Shown here in pieces: positions 51,912-60,833 of a stretch of DNA of 64,000 nucleotides. Both the position numbers and the translations under genes were made by a program. Numbering within the stretch: position 1 is the first letter of the stretch; every line of letters begins with the position of its first letter. The DNA is taken from the NCBI RefSeq assembly GCF_006542275.1, contig NZ_CP041217.1:1287501-1351500 (forward strand). Reading direction: 5' to 3'. The notes under the pieces are model-generated. The model ran no database searches and was not told the origin of the DNA. It was given only the letters and a program-made list of their open reading frames with translations. This DNA comes from Saccharibacillus brassicae (lineage in GTDB: Bacteria; Bacillota; Bacilli; Paenibacillales; Paenibacillaceae).

Positions 51912-52637
51912 TTATTCATGACCTTTGGCAAGCTTCCACTTTCCGTCCGCGTAGTCCAGCCAGGCTCGCACATCTGGGGTTCTATCCCGCAGTCCGTACA
52001 CAAGATCCATATCGCGATGATGCCCTACGGTCGCGATCGGAACGCGGATTCGCGAATCTTCGATCTCCATCCGGAGAAAATCGATAAACAGGCCGTCCGT
52101 CGCATAAGCCATGATCCCTGTTTGCACAGTCTCCGGCAGGTCGTTCAGTTCTTGTCCGGCAAAAAGACTCAGTTTGGACCGCACGACGCCGGACAGCATC
52201 CCGGCATAGTCCTCGGCTACCGCAAAATAGGTCTTGTTGAACCAGCCGTCGTCGTGCGCGTAATAAGCGAAGCGGGCCAACGGCAGGTCGTCAAGCGTTT
52301 CCGCCAGATGCCCGAACAACAGCAGCTCCGCGATCTGCGGCCGCGTCAGCCTATTCAAATCTTCTTTCCGCTCCACATCAACCCAGCAAAAATCCCCGTA
52401 CCCGTATACGTCGTCTTCGATCAGCCTCCCGATTTCCGCGGCGGTCACGTACTCCAATCCCGTATGGGGATTCCACTTGGCGGCATCGAAACGGTGGTTC
52501 AGCAGCAGCAGATTCGCAAGCGGCGGCTTCACCCCCGACAGGAATTCCGCGAATTCGATTCCGTAGGCATAACAGAATAGGTCGTCCGCATGCGGACGGC
52601 TAACGTAGATCAGGTCCCGGCAGTCTTCGCTGTTCAC
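51912..52637 (-). CDS. Conserved hypothetical protein, 241 aa (GTG start)
   Basis: The frame starts at the GTG at 52637 (VNSEDCRDLIYVSRPHADDL), whose GTGA overlaps the TGA of the upstream gene, which fixes the start. It is a soluble mixed alpha/beta protein with W-, D- and H-rich patches (LARFAYYAHDDGWFNKTYF, VPIATVGHHRDMDLVYGLRD). No known motif. It is translationally coupled to the zinc phospholipase-like gene, itself coupled to a quinone reductase, so the three products probably act together. Confidence 0.75.
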   Translation of the reverse strand: MNSEDCRDLIYVSRPHADDLFCYAYGIEFAEFLSGVKPPLANLLLLNHRFDAAKWNPHTGLEYVTAAEIGRLIEDDVYGYGDFCWVDVERKEDLNRLTRPQIAELLLFGHLAETLDDLPLARFAYYAHDDGWFNKTYFAVAEDYAGMLSGVVRSKLSLFAGQELNDLPETVQTGIMAYATDGLFIDFLRMEIEDSRIRVPIATVGHHRDMDLVYGLRDRTPDVRAWLDYADGKWKLAKGHE

Positions 52638-53299
52638 GACCGATGCCCGCCTGTCCGCTCCAGCCGCGCTTCCCACTCCCGAATCGCGTCGCGGGTGGCG
52701 TCTCCGGTCTGCCGGATAAAATCTTCGACGATCGCCATCGTCACGTATTTCGGTTCGGACTCCGGCCTGTGGGTCGGCTCTTCGAACCAATGCAGCGTAC
52801 GCAGCCGCCATTCGTCCACTTCGCGTTCGGTCAGCAGCGGCGGCACCCCGCGAGCGGGAACGCGCAGTAGGCCGGCCCGGATCTCGTCGGTCCACGCCGA
52901 AGTCTCGTATAAGCGAAAATCGATCCCGTCCGTATCGACATAATACGTATTCTTGATCTCGCCGGGCGGCAGTCCATCCCGCTGCGTCTGCCGCTTGAAG
53001 TCCTCGTATATGCTTTGTCCCCACAAATAATCGGTCAGCACGTGGGCAAAATAGCCCTGGACGTAAACCCGCCACTCCGGCTCGTCGCTTAGGCCAAGAT
53101 ACGACGCGTATTCCCGCTCCAGAATGTCAGGCGTCGTTTCTTTGCCGCCAAAATGGGTGCGCACCTTGTCCTCCCTGCCAGCTCCGGCCCGCATATGAAT
53201 AGCATCCGGCGCGATGCTCCCCAATGCAAAAGCTTCGGGAACGCCGCCTCCTTCGAAATAGCGGACGGCGACGCCCAAATGAACCATCGGTAACGGCAT
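52634..53299 (-). CDS. Zinc-dependent phospholipase C-like protein
   Basis: The 221-residue product starts MPLPMVHLGVAVRYFEGGG (AAAGGAAG upstream). It keeps the zinc-ligand pattern of the PF00882 family: MVHLGVA, ALGSIAPDAIHMR, KVRTHFG and VQGYFAHVLTDYLW. Unlike secreted phospholipase C it has no signal peptide, so it is an intracellular member with unknown substrate. It follows the quinone oxidoreductase after 2 nt and overlaps the next gene by 4 nt. Confidence 0.8.
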   Translation of the reverse strand: MPLPMVHLGVAVRYFEGGGVPEAFALGSIAPDAIHMRAGAGREDKVRTHFGGKETTPDILEREYASYLGLSDEPEWRVYVQGYFAHVLTDYLWGQSIYEDFKRQTQRDGLPPGEIKNTYYVDTDGIDFRLYETSAWTDEIRAGLLRVPARGVPPLLTEREVDEWRLRTLHWFEEPTHRPESEPKYVTMAIVEDFIRQTGDATRDAIREWEARLERTGGHRS

Positions 53300-53301
53300 G
53301 T

Positions 53302-54294
53302 TCAGTCTTCCTTTCCGACTTGCAGAATGATTTTCCCGATATTGCGGTTCTCTTCCATATGGCGCTGCGCTTCGATCGCCTGCTCCAGCGGAAAGACCGT
53401 ATCGACGATCGGCTTGATCTCGCCCCGTTCGATACGCGGGAAGACTTCGGACACAAAATCGGCGGTCAGCCGCGCTTTGTAAGCGTCGCTGCGCGGAGTG
53501 AGCAGCGTTCCGGTCAACTGCACGCATTTGGACATGAGCGCGAACAGATTGACCTGCTCCACCTGCACGCCGCCCAAAATGCCGATCAACACCCAGCGTC
53601 CTTCTTTTTTGATGCTGGCCAGATTTTTGTCCCAATAGTCCGCGCCGACGAAATCGAGGATCAGATCGACGCCCTGGCCGTCTGTCGCTTGCAGCACTTC
53701 TTGTTCAAAAGACTGCGTCTTGTAATTGATCCCGACGTCCGCGCCCAGGTTCCGGCAGAAGTCGAGCTTCTCTTCGGAACCGGCCGTGACGATCACCTGC
53801 GCCCGGCTCAACGTTTTGGCCAATTGGATCGCCGCGGTTCCGACGCCGCTCGCTCCCGCGTGGATCAGCACCGATTCATGCGGCTGAAGCCGGCCGATCC
53901 AGTACAGCGTCTGATACGCCGTCAGGAACACCTCCGGCACGGCCGCCGCCTCGGCAAACGAATACGCGTCCGGAATCTTCATCGCGCGCTCCGCCGGCAT
54001 GACCGCGTATTCCGCGTAGCCGCCGCCGTTGACGAGCCCCATCACGCGGTCGCCCGGCGCAAAGCCCGAGTTCCCGTCCGCCTGCTCGACAACTCCTGCG
54101 ATTTCCACGCCCAGAACCGGATTGACCGCATAGCCGGACTGCCCTTCGCGGGTCACGATATCCGTGCGATTGACCGCCGCCGCCCGGACTTTGACCAACA
54201 GCTCGCCTTCGGCCGGAATCGGAGCGGGCAGCTCCGTCAACGTCAGTCCGTTTGCCTGTTCCGGCTGTTTGTGTTCCACGATGATTGCTTTCAT
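53302..54294 (-). CDS. NAD(P)H:quinone oxidoreductase (PIG3-like, MDR family)
   Basis: The 330-residue protein starts MKAIIVEHKQPEQANGLTL. It is a zinc-less medium-chain reductase with VRAAAVNRTDI, VLGVEIAGVVEQ, LIHAGASGVGTAAIQLAK (nucleotide loop) and VTAGSEEKLDFCRNLGAD. The PIG3/quinone-oxidoreductase subtype fits GYAVNPVLGVEIAG and KEGRWVLIGILGG. It reduces quinones or enones with NADPH. It is the first gene of a three-gene overlapping operon. Confidence 0.9.
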   Translation of the reverse strand: MKAIIVEHKQPEQANGLTLTELPAPIPAEGELLVKVRAAAVNRTDIVTREGQSGYAVNPVLGVEIAGVVEQADGNSGFAPGDRVMGLVNGGGYAEYAVMPAERAMKIPDAYSFAEAAAVPEVFLTAYQTLYWIGRLQPHESVLIHAGASGVGTAAIQLAKTLSRAQVIVTAGSEEKLDFCRNLGADVGINYKTQSFEQEVLQATDGQGVDLILDFVGADYWDKNLASIKKEGRWVLIGILGGVQVEQVNLFALMSKCVQLTGTLLTPRSDAYKARLTADFVSEVFPRIERGEIKPIVDTVFPLEQAIEAQRHMEENRNIGKIILQVGKED

Positions 54295-54338
54295 ATAGGG
54301 GTAAGCTCCTTTGGTTGAGGTAGATTTGGGGATGTTTT

Positions 54339-54872
54339 TTAAAAAGCCTGGTTTCCGTTTCCTTCTACGCGAATAAGATTCGCAAAATCTTCACCTTCGC
54401 CGATATTGTCCGCGGATAACCTTTCGAAATAGACCCAGCCCAGCTTTTGGGCAATCGCATAAGCCGGCGGAACATCGTCCGTGTAGCCGTCAGCCTCAAA
54501 CGCCTGCTCCAATCCTTCGGTCGAATGGGCCTGCTCGCTAATCAGGCGTCTCAACAAGTCGAAGTCGGTTTCGTCTTTTTCAATCTCGAATACTTCCGTC
54601 CAATCACACCGGTATCCGAACACTTCTTCGTCTTTTTCAAACAGGCTTAACGCCCATCCATGATCCTCCATATATAAATAATGGGCCAGCAGTCCCGGAT
54701 TTTGCTCCAGAATCTCAGGTCTGGCTTCCCACGTCTCTCCCTCCACGATAAATGTGACCCACCCGTTCGTTTCCGGAAAAACGAATCCGCGGTGACCGGC
54801 AGCCTGAATCATTCGGACCACCTGCTGCCGATCAGTCGTTCTCAGATGATAACTTGCGCTAAATTCGCTCAT
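54339..54872 (-). CDS. Hypothetical protein, 177 aa
   Basis: It starts MSEFSASYHLRTTDRQQVVRMIQ. An acidic soluble protein with beta-rich N-terminal half (GFVFPETNGWVTFIVEGETWE, WALSLFEKDEEVFGYRCDW) and helical C-terminal part. I know of similar-looking proteins in Firmicutes without function. Separated from neighbours by 44 nt and 112 nt; AAAGAGG lies upstream of the start. Confidence 0.75.
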   Translation of the reverse strand: MSEFSASYHLRTTDRQQVVRMIQAAGHRGFVFPETNGWVTFIVEGETWEARPEILEQNPGLLAHYLYMEDHGWALSLFEKDEEVFGYRCDWTEVFEIEKDETDFDLLRRLISEQAHSTEGLEQAFEADGYTDDVPPAYAIAQKLGWVYFERLSADNIGEGEDFANLIRVEGNGNQAF

Positions 54873-54984
54873 CGGTTCACCTCTTTGCTTTTTGGACGTT
54901 CTTCTTCTATATAAACGATAAAAAGCGCCGGATAATCTCTACCGAACGCCCTAAAATATTTACGGAGTTAAACACGAGTCTTTT

Positions 54985-55887
54985 CTAAAAAGAATCTTCG
55001 GGCATCTGAAGACCGCTCCACACGTCGACGTCGCATTGGCCGTATTCGCGGTTGCCCGCCGCGACCAGCGTTCCGTCCGCGCGCAGGCCGATCGTATGCA
55101 GGCACCCTGCGGCAGCCGCCACGATAGAGTGCCAGCCGCTGACGTTGCATTGGCCGTGCGCGTTGGAGCCCGAGGCGACGACGCGGCCGTCCGCGGTCAA
55201 GCCGACCGTATGATAGCTGCCGGCGGCGACCGCGACGATGCCGCGCCAATCGCCCGTCTCGCCCTGGCCGTGCTTGTTCGAACCGGCCGCCGTGACCGTC
55301 CCGTCCGCGCGAAGGCCGACCGTATGCAGATACCCGGCCGCGACCGCCGCGATCCCGCGCCAATCGGCGGCTTGGCCCAGACCATAACGACGGCTGCCGG
55401 CCATACATACGGTGCCGTCGCAGCGCAAACCGACCGTATGCCAATCTCCCGCGCTGATCGCCGTTATCTCGCGCCAATCGCCGACTTCGCATTGGCCTTC
55501 GGCATTGCGCCCTGCCAAGGCAACGCGGCCGTCCGCTGTCAGCCCGACCGTGCGCCGCCAGCCTGCGGCGATTGCCGCAATTCCGTGCCAGTCTTCCACG
55601 TCGCACTGCCCGTTTGCATTCCATCCGGTCGCGACCACCGTGCCGTCCGCCCGAAGACCGACCGTATGCGCGTTTCCGGTGTTGGTCGCCCGATGTACGT
55701 TGCCGGCCGCGACCGCGACGATGTCGGACCAGCCGCCGACGTCGCATTGACCGTACCGGTTATCGCCGATCGCCGAGACGGTGCCGTCGGACCGGAGCGC
55801 AGCGGTGTGCCGGATCGCGGCGGCGATCGTCTGCCTCCTCCGCGCCCCTCCTTCGGACTCCGCGGTATTCGGGAAATAAGACTCCAT
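54985..55887 (-). CDS. RCC1-like repeat (beta-propeller) protein
   Basis: The 300-residue product starts MESYFPNTAESEGGARRRQ with GAGGAGG 6 nt upstream. It consists of about seven repeats of W-x-x-I-x-A-x-A-A-G-x-x-H-T-V-G-L-x-A-D-G-(x)-V-x-A-x-G-x-N-x-x-G-Q-C. Five full units are exactly 38 residues; the second has a 9-residue insertion. This is the short bacterial RCC1-type unit, giving a seven-bladed propeller. No signal peptide or second domain. It may bind protein or nucleotide partners. Two 5' neighbours encode a P-loop kinase and a membrane protein. Confidence 0.85.
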   Translation of the reverse strand: MESYFPNTAESEGGARRRQTIAAAIRHTAALRSDGTVSAIGDNRYGQCDVGGWSDIVAVAAGNVHRATNTGNAHTVGLRADGTVVATGWNANGQCDVEDWHGIAAIAAGWRRTVGLTADGRVALAGRNAEGQCEVGDWREITAISAGDWHTVGLRCDGTVCMAGSRRYGLGQAADWRGIAAVAAGYLHTVGLRADGTVTAAGSNKHGQGETGDWRGIVAVAAGSYHTVGLTADGRVVASGSNAHGQCNVSGWHSIVAAAAGCLHTIGLRADGTLVAAGNREYGQCDVDVWSGLQMPEDSF

Positions 55888-55898
55888 CCGGCGCCTCC

Positions 55899-56498
55899 TC
55901 AGCTGTACTCTTTTACAATCCAATCCGCTTGGCTTAACGGGTCTTCTGCCGCCAGATAATAATCTTCGGCTTGCCAATACCGGTTCACGAATTTGTCCGT
56001 GTTCTGCCGAGTGGCCGGGCTTTCTCTGGCAAACCGCACTTCCCGCGGACAATCCAAATAGATCACGCCGTCCAGATATTCCCGCCACGCCCCCCGTTGC
56101 AGAAAAACGCCTTCGATCACCACGACGCCCCGCTCCGGCAGCACGATCTGCTGCATCCGATGATCGTCGGATTCGCTCTCGTACTTCGGAAGAGTCAGAC
56201 TGCCGCTCGCGCCTACCCGGCCGAAAAGATGTTCCCGCAGTCCCTCCACGTCCCACTGAAGCCCGTAATACTCGAACCACTCCGCTTCGCCGGTATGATA
56301 CCGCCTTTTTCGCTCCACGATATAATCGTCCAGATGCAGCGCGACGGCTTCAAAGTTCCGCTCACGCAGATGCCGAACCAGTTCCGCCGTGAACGTCGTT
56401 TTCCCCGAGCGGCTCAGCCCGTCCAAGCCCAGCACGAATCTGTTTTCCTTTTCCAGCTTGGGCAGCAGTTCCGCGATAATCTTCTCCATATGCTGCAT
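55899..56498 (-). CDS. P-loop kinase, uridine-kinase-like
   Basis: The 199-residue product starts MQHMEKIIAELLPKLEKEN with GGAGGAG 8 nt upstream. Walker A is GLDGLSRSGKTTFTAELV, with HLDDYIVERKRRYHTGE as the base/metal region and VVVIEGVFLQRGAWREYLDGVIYLDC as Walker B. It fits the uridine kinase/phosphoribulokinase class in Bacillales (small 'kinase' annotated as uridine kinase-like). Substrate is uncertain because the uridine-binding insertion is not clear. It precedes the RCC1 gene by 11 nt and may be co-transcribed. Confidence 0.85.
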   Translation of the reverse strand: MQHMEKIIAELLPKLEKENRFVLGLDGLSRSGKTTFTAELVRHLRERNFEAVALHLDDYIVERKRRYHTGEAEWFEYYGLQWDVEGLREHLFGRVGASGSLTLPKYESESDDHRMQQIVLPERGVVVIEGVFLQRGAWREYLDGVIYLDCPREVRFARESPATRQNTDKFVNRYWQAEDYYLAAEDPLSQADWIVKEYS

Positions 56499-56572
56499 AC
56501 ACACCACTCCTCCAATTATCCATTTATAGCAAAAACCTCTGACTACGCGTGCAATCAGAGGTGTTCATTGTT

Positions 56573-57022
56573 CTAGATCCATCTTCTAATCCAGCCCGTG
56601 CTTGTATGTATTCCGCTGTCTTCGGCCCACTTGCGGAACTCTTCCACATTCTTTTCTTCATCCCGCTTGAACCGAAAATGCAGATCATGGGGAACGTACC
56701 GTTTTCCGTACAGCTTGATTCCAATACTTTGCGTAAAATAGCCTTGTAAGACAATCTGTTCGATCCTCTCAAGCGGGACGTTGACGTTGTTTAATGTGAT
56801 CTGATCGTGCATGATTTCCAATCTGTTATTTTTCCTGCTTATTTTCGCGATCAAGACCCACATGGTGACCGTCAAGGCAAAGAAAAACGTACATGAAGCT
56901 ATTAGAAAAAACGAGCGTTCCATGACCAAGACCAGCCTAAGCTGCATAACAGCCATACCCGCATAAGCGACCAGATTCACATACATCGAGACAGGGATTT
57001 TCGTGCGATAAGTTTTATTCAT
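56573..57022 (-). CDS. Membrane protein with PH-like C-terminal domain, 149 aa
   Basis: It starts MNKTYRTKIPVSMYVNLVAYAG. Two helices (about 12-30 and 38-58) are followed by a soluble part that begins with RLEIMHDQITLNNVNVPLERIEQI, a strand pattern like bacterial PH (YcxB-type) domains. No clear ribosome binding site is present, so the start is uncertain. Base composition is somewhat more AT-rich than its neighbours. Confidence 0.65.
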   Translation of the reverse strand: MNKTYRTKIPVSMYVNLVAYAGMAVMQLRLVLVMERSFFLIASCTFFFALTVTMWVLIAKISRKNNRLEIMHDQITLNNVNVPLERIEQIVLQGYFTQSIGIKLYGKRYVPHDLHFRFKRDEEKNVEEFRKWAEDSGIHTSTGWIRRWI

Positions 57023-57039
57023 AAGACAAGTATACAAGA

Positions 57040-57236
57040 TTATGCCAAAAGAGTGCGCACGGTTTGCAATTTCTCTGTTAACCCGCCCAAAAATTCAACG
57101 TCATAGTCAAAAGATCCGCTCAACGTCGTCTCGATCAGACGATTGGCCGAATACCGGTTTCTTTTGATGGAATAGACGACCTCGTAACGCCCCCGGCCGG
57201 TGTGGATAAACAGCAGTTCGAATTCTTCTTCGCTTA
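57040..57236 (-). pseudogene. Start-less coding frame, possible truncated gene remnant
   Basis: A frame of about 65 codons reads EISEEEFELLFIHTGRGRY, EVVYSIKRNRYSANRLIE, then FDYDVEFLGGLTEKLQTVRTLLA and TAA. It looks coding by codon choice, but it has no ATG, GTG or TTG and no binding site; a stop lies 14 codons upstream within the AraC gene. I read it as the 3' part of a gene cut by rearrangement, or one using an unusual start. Family not recognised. Confidence 0.4.
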
Positions 57237-58955
57237 TTTCAACAAAGCCTGCTCGATCCGATCCACGATGCCGTTAATCCCGATCGGTCCGTAACAGCCG
57301 ATCCAGATCGCGGCATCGACGCCGTGGATCTGCCGATTCCCGTGTGTATCGAGCCGATCCAATACCCGCTGCTCGGTCGTCGATATGCCTCCCTGCATCG
57401 TCCGATTGCTCAGCACGAAATAGTGGCTGGCCTGCACGGCCGCGAGCCTGTCCACGGAAATGTGGTACGCCGTGTCCGCAGCATCCGCCACGAACAGAGG
57501 AACCGGCAGGCCGAGATCGCGGTACAGCACGACACCCGTGCGGTGGGCCGCCGAATGGACGCGCACGAGCGAATCGAGCGGGCGAATCAGCGCCACGCTC
57601 TGCCCTGCCAGGGCGGGAGCCAGTTCTTCGGACAGCAGCGCGGTGCGCCGGTCGTAATCCGCCAGAATGATTTGGGCTTCCGCCCGCCTGCCGGTCAGCT
57701 CGCCGAACAATCCCAGAATCGTCTGCCAGCTCTCGTTGCGCTTGAACGTCAGGACGGGAGCGATCCGGCTTAACCGTTCGGCGTGCCGATCATGCACTTC
57801 GGTGCAGATGATCAGATCCGGCGACAGCCGCTCCACGGCCGGCAGATCGGGGTATTCGTACGTTCCGAGCAGCGAAGTGCCTTGAAGTCCTGCGCGGATC
57901 GACGGCGGAAAATCGACGGAGGCGCTGCCCGATCCGACGCTTCCGGCCGGCGGCAGCCCTAGCGCGAGCAGATGATCGGCATACTGCACGTCGAGTACGG
58001 CGATCCGCCGCGGCGGCTGCCGCACGAGGTATTCGCCGCGCAGATGGCAGATGACCGGGCCTTGGGCCGAGTCGTACGAAGACGCCGTGCGATTTCGCAG
58101 CAGCGCCTGCGCGTAACGTTCGTATTGTTTGGAAGCCTGGTCCAGCCGGTATCCGAGCGGGGACACGCCGTAATATTTTTTGAACGCCCGGCTGAAATAA
58201 TACACGTCCCGGTAACCGATCCGGTCCGCGATCTGCCCGATCGAAGCGTCCGTATGCCGCAGCATCCGCGACGCGTTCTCCATGCGCAGCCGGATCGCGT
58301 ACTCCATCGGTCCGAGCTGCTTCTCCTGCTTGAAGCGCCGCTGGAGCTGCCTGACGCTGCATCCCGCGAGGTCCGCCAGTTCCTGCAGCTCCAGGTTGCG
58401 GCGATAATGCGAAGCGATATACGAGGTCACCGCCTCTACTTTGTCGGATTCTCCTCCGCCTTGGGCACTCTCGTATTCCATGATCAGCTCGTAAAGCATG
58501 ATCTGCAGCAGCGCGTTGGCATGGAACACTTCCAATCCTTCGCCGCGGCGCCATTTGGCGATAATTTTCTCGGCCTGCTGCACCCATTCCGTCTGGGCCG
58601 CCGTGCTCTGAACGAAAGAAGTTTGCAGCGGGTGCTTCCGGTACGAAGGCGTGACTTGGGACGCCCCTTCGAGAGAGAAAGCCCGATACGTCATGACCAT
58701 ATAATAAAGTTCGTCCGACCCGGACGTGAGCGTAAACGAAGTCCCCTGCGCCATATGACAAGCAAAAGAAGCCCCGATGCGGCACACTTCGCCGTTCATC
58801 GCAAGCTCCCCTTCCCCGCCTATCGCCAGCAGCAGCAGATTCGAGTCGATTTCGTTCCGGACAAGCGTGCTGCCGGTCTGCAAAGTACCGACATATCCGT
58901 CCCGCATCTTGATCGTCGTCTCACTCCAAAGGCTTGTCTGTTCGTGCAGCGGCAT
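57234..58955 (-). CDS. AraC regulator fused to siderophore-binding-protein domain (Btr-like)
   Basis: The 573-residue product starts MPLHEQTSLWSETTIKMRD; AGGAG is 9 nt before this ATG and would be too close to the ATG at 58964. An N-terminal cupin-like region (to about 150) and two AraC helix-turn-helix motifs (NLELQELADLAGCSVRQLQRRF, IGQIADRIGYRDVYYFSRAFKKYYG; about 180-275) precede a FhuD/TroA-type binding domain (about 310-573; RRIAVLDVQYADHLLALGLPP, LSPDLIICTE, GIVDRIEQALLK). This is the architecture of Bacillus Btr (YbbB), which senses Fe-bacillibactin and activates its uptake genes. It lies downstream of a binding lipoprotein and an FhuF-type gene that it probably activates. Confidence 0.92.
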   Translation of the reverse strand: MPLHEQTSLWSETTIKMRDGYVGTLQTGSTLVRNEIDSNLLLLAIGGEGELAMNGEVCRIGASFACHMAQGTSFTLTSGSDELYYMVMTYRAFSLEGASQVTPSYRKHPLQTSFVQSTAAQTEWVQQAEKIIAKWRRGEGLEVFHANALLQIMLYELIMEYESAQGGGESDKVEAVTSYIASHYRRNLELQELADLAGCSVRQLQRRFKQEKQLGPMEYAIRLRMENASRMLRHTDASIGQIADRIGYRDVYYFSRAFKKYYGVSPLGYRLDQASKQYERYAQALLRNRTASSYDSAQGPVICHLRGEYLVRQPPRRIAVLDVQYADHLLALGLPPAGSVGSGSASVDFPPSIRAGLQGTSLLGTYEYPDLPAVERLSPDLIICTEVHDRHAERLSRIAPVLTFKRNESWQTILGLFGELTGRRAEAQIILADYDRRTALLSEELAPALAGQSVALIRPLDSLVRVHSAAHRTGVVLYRDLGLPVPLFVADAADTAYHISVDRLAAVQASHYFVLSNRTMQGGISTTEQRVLDRLDTHGNRQIHGVDAAIWIGCYGPIGINGIVDRIEQALLK

Positions 58956-59000
58956 TGCTCTCATCTCCTGACCGTTAGCAAAAAGGAATCGTAGCTAAGG

Positions 59001-59777
59001 TCATTGTAATTGAGATTTATTCTCACCGTCAATTTTCGGGCACTTTTTGCAGTATTCCTCCGACATCCGGTAATAGAAGCAGCAGGTGATCCGTTCGGTT
59101 TTCGCCGCCGGGACCTCCCCTTCGAGCGTGGTAAACCGGGTGAACGGATTGCGTCTTTGATCGAACAGGGCTCCGGGCGCTTCCTGCGTCAGATAGGTAA
59201 AATCCGCCTGAACCTGTCGACGTTCCGCTTCGGCATGGTCCGCGTTCGGCTGGTACAGCGGGCCGATCCGGACCATGATATTTTCCCAGAGGATGCTCAT
59301 CGACAGCGGTGCGATCGCCGCAAGCGTCTTGAGCAGCGGAGTCAGCTGCCGCGCGAACAGCTCCTCGACCGCTTCTGTCCGCCGCTCTGTCCGGTGCATC
59401 GGCAGCGCCTCCGCCCGCACCCCCGCAGCCGCCAGAAAAGGAAACCGCGTCGTGCCCTCGTCTTCCGTCAGCGCGGGATGATACAGGAAGCTGCCCGGCA
59501 GCGAGAACGATACGTGCTGTTGATGAAAAGTCAGCGCCGTCACCAGCGGAGCGATCCAGAGATAACCGAGGCGCTTGGCCAACATCGAAGCGGCGACCGC
59601 CAGGTCGGGCGCGCCGATATACGCCTGCAGCCAGACGATATAATCCCGGTATGCCGCTTCGTCATGCAGTTCGCTCAACGCAATCGTGCGCACGCTGTTC
59701 GCCGGCGGATCGCCGAGCCGAATACAATGCTTGGCCGCCGTCTGCTTCCAGGCTTCCGTGTTCAGATAAACCTCCAT
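59001..59777 (-). CDS. FhuF-like siderophore-iron reductase
   Basis: The 258-residue product starts MEVYLNTEAWKQTAAKHC. The diagnostic end is CCFYYRMSEEYCKKCP, the C-C-x10-C-x2-C ligand set for an unusual [2Fe-2S] cluster in FhuF-type ferric-siderophore reductases. PLSMSILWENIMVRIGPLY fits the family middle region. It reduces imported Fe(III)-siderophore to release Fe(II) in the cytoplasm. Its ATG is 1 nt after the stop of the binding lipoprotein gene (TGATATG) and lacks its own site, so it is translated by coupling. Confidence 0.88.
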   Translation of the reverse strand: MEVYLNTEAWKQTAAKHCIRLGDPPANSVRTIALSELHDEAAYRDYIVWLQAYIGAPDLAVAASMLAKRLGYLWIAPLVTALTFHQQHVSFSLPGSFLYHPALTEDEGTTRFPFLAAAGVRAEALPMHRTERRTEAVEELFARQLTPLLKTLAAIAPLSMSILWENIMVRIGPLYQPNADHAEAERRQVQADFTYLTQEAPGALFDQRRNPFTRFTTLEGEVPAAKTERITCCFYYRMSEEYCKKCPKIDGENKSQLQ

Positions 59778-59778
59778 A

Positions 59779-60813
59779 TCAATTCGTTCCGAGCAGCGCT
59801 TCCGCCGCCTCATCGACGATCAAATCAATCGCCAGCGGACCGTAATAAGCGATCCACAGCGTGGAGTTCACGTCGTACGTCCGGTTGTTTTTGACCGCAT
59901 CCAGCGAAGTCCAGACCGGATTGTTCACCATCGCTTCGGCTTCTGCCGCGAACAGCTCGTCCGACAGGACGAAATAACGATCGGCGCCGATCCCGGGCAC
60001 TTCTTCCATCGAGATCTCCAGAGAACCTTCTGCGCCGACTTCCTCAACCAACGGCGGCATGTTCAAGCCCAAATCCCGATACAGAATGCCGCCCGTGCGA
60101 TGCTCGATGCCGTGAATGCGAATGCCTTCTTTTCTCGGACGTATCAGCGCTACCGTCTCGTCGCCCAGCTTCTCGGACAGCTTCGTTTTTAATCCCGCCA
60201 CTTTGTCTTCGTACGCCTGGCGCACCGCCTCGGCTTCGGCCGGCTTGTCCGTGATCTTGGCGACCGTCGTTAACGTATCGCGCCAGTCTTCATAGAAATC
60301 CAGCACGAGCGTCGGCGCGATCTTGCTCACGCTCTCATACTGTTTCTCCTGAAAATCGGTCATGATAATCAGATCCGGGTCCAACGACAGGATCGCTTCC
60401 AGATTCGGCTCATCCCGCGTTCCGAGCACCTGTACCCCGTTCGGCTGATCGCCGAGATATTCCGGAAAATCGGTGCTGCCACCGGCAATCACGCTGCCCG
60501 CCGGCTTCTCGCCGACGGCTAACATCTGATCCAGAAACTTGACGTCGAGCACGGCAATTTTCTTCGGCTTTTCTTTCAATACCAGTTCGCCCTTCATATG
60601 TTGGAGCGTAACCGGGAACGCCCCCGCGCTTGTCTCCGCATTGACAGGCGTCTGCGCCGCTGCCGCGGACGGCTTGCCGGTATCCGCGCCGGCTCCGCCG
60701 CCGCAGGCAGTCAATATAACTACAAGGACCAGCATCCAGGCTACCCCTAATCGCGATTTGTAAGCGGCCATTCCCCGGCCTCCGGCCGCTCGCGCCTTCA
60801 TTCCCGTCTTCAT
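59779..60813 (-). CDS. Siderophore ABC transporter substrate-binding lipoprotein (FeuA/FhuD-like)
   Basis: The 344-residue lipoprotein starts MKTGMKARAAGGRGMAAYKS (AAGGGGG, 8 nt upstream). The lipobox is LTAC at about residue 36. After a Ala-rich linker the class-III binding fold begins (KKIAVLDVKFLDQMLAVGEKPAG, LSLDPDLIIMTDFQEKQYE, VSKIAPTLVLDF, RTYDVNSTLWIAYYGP). It captures a ferric siderophore at the membrane. A Fur box lies 21 nt upstream of the start. The binding domain of the AraC regulator two genes downstream is clearly related (IAVLDV..., YYGP/CYGP ends). No permease or ATPase is encoded here. Confidence 0.92.
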   Translation of the reverse strand: MKTGMKARAAGGRGMAAYKSRLGVAWMLVLVVILTACGGGAGADTGKPSAAAAQTPVNAETSAGAFPVTLQHMKGELVLKEKPKKIAVLDVKFLDQMLAVGEKPAGSVIAGGSTDFPEYLGDQPNGVQVLGTRDEPNLEAILSLDPDLIIMTDFQEKQYESVSKIAPTLVLDFYEDWRDTLTTVAKITDKPAEAEAVRQAYEDKVAGLKTKLSEKLGDETVALIRPRKEGIRIHGIEHRTGGILYRDLGLNMPPLVEEVGAEGSLEISMEEVPGIGADRYFVLSDELFAAEAEAMVNNPVWTSLDAVKNNRTYDVNSTLWIAYYGPLAIDLIVDEAAEALLGTN

Positions 60814-60833
60814 CGTAAATCCCCCTTATGTAT

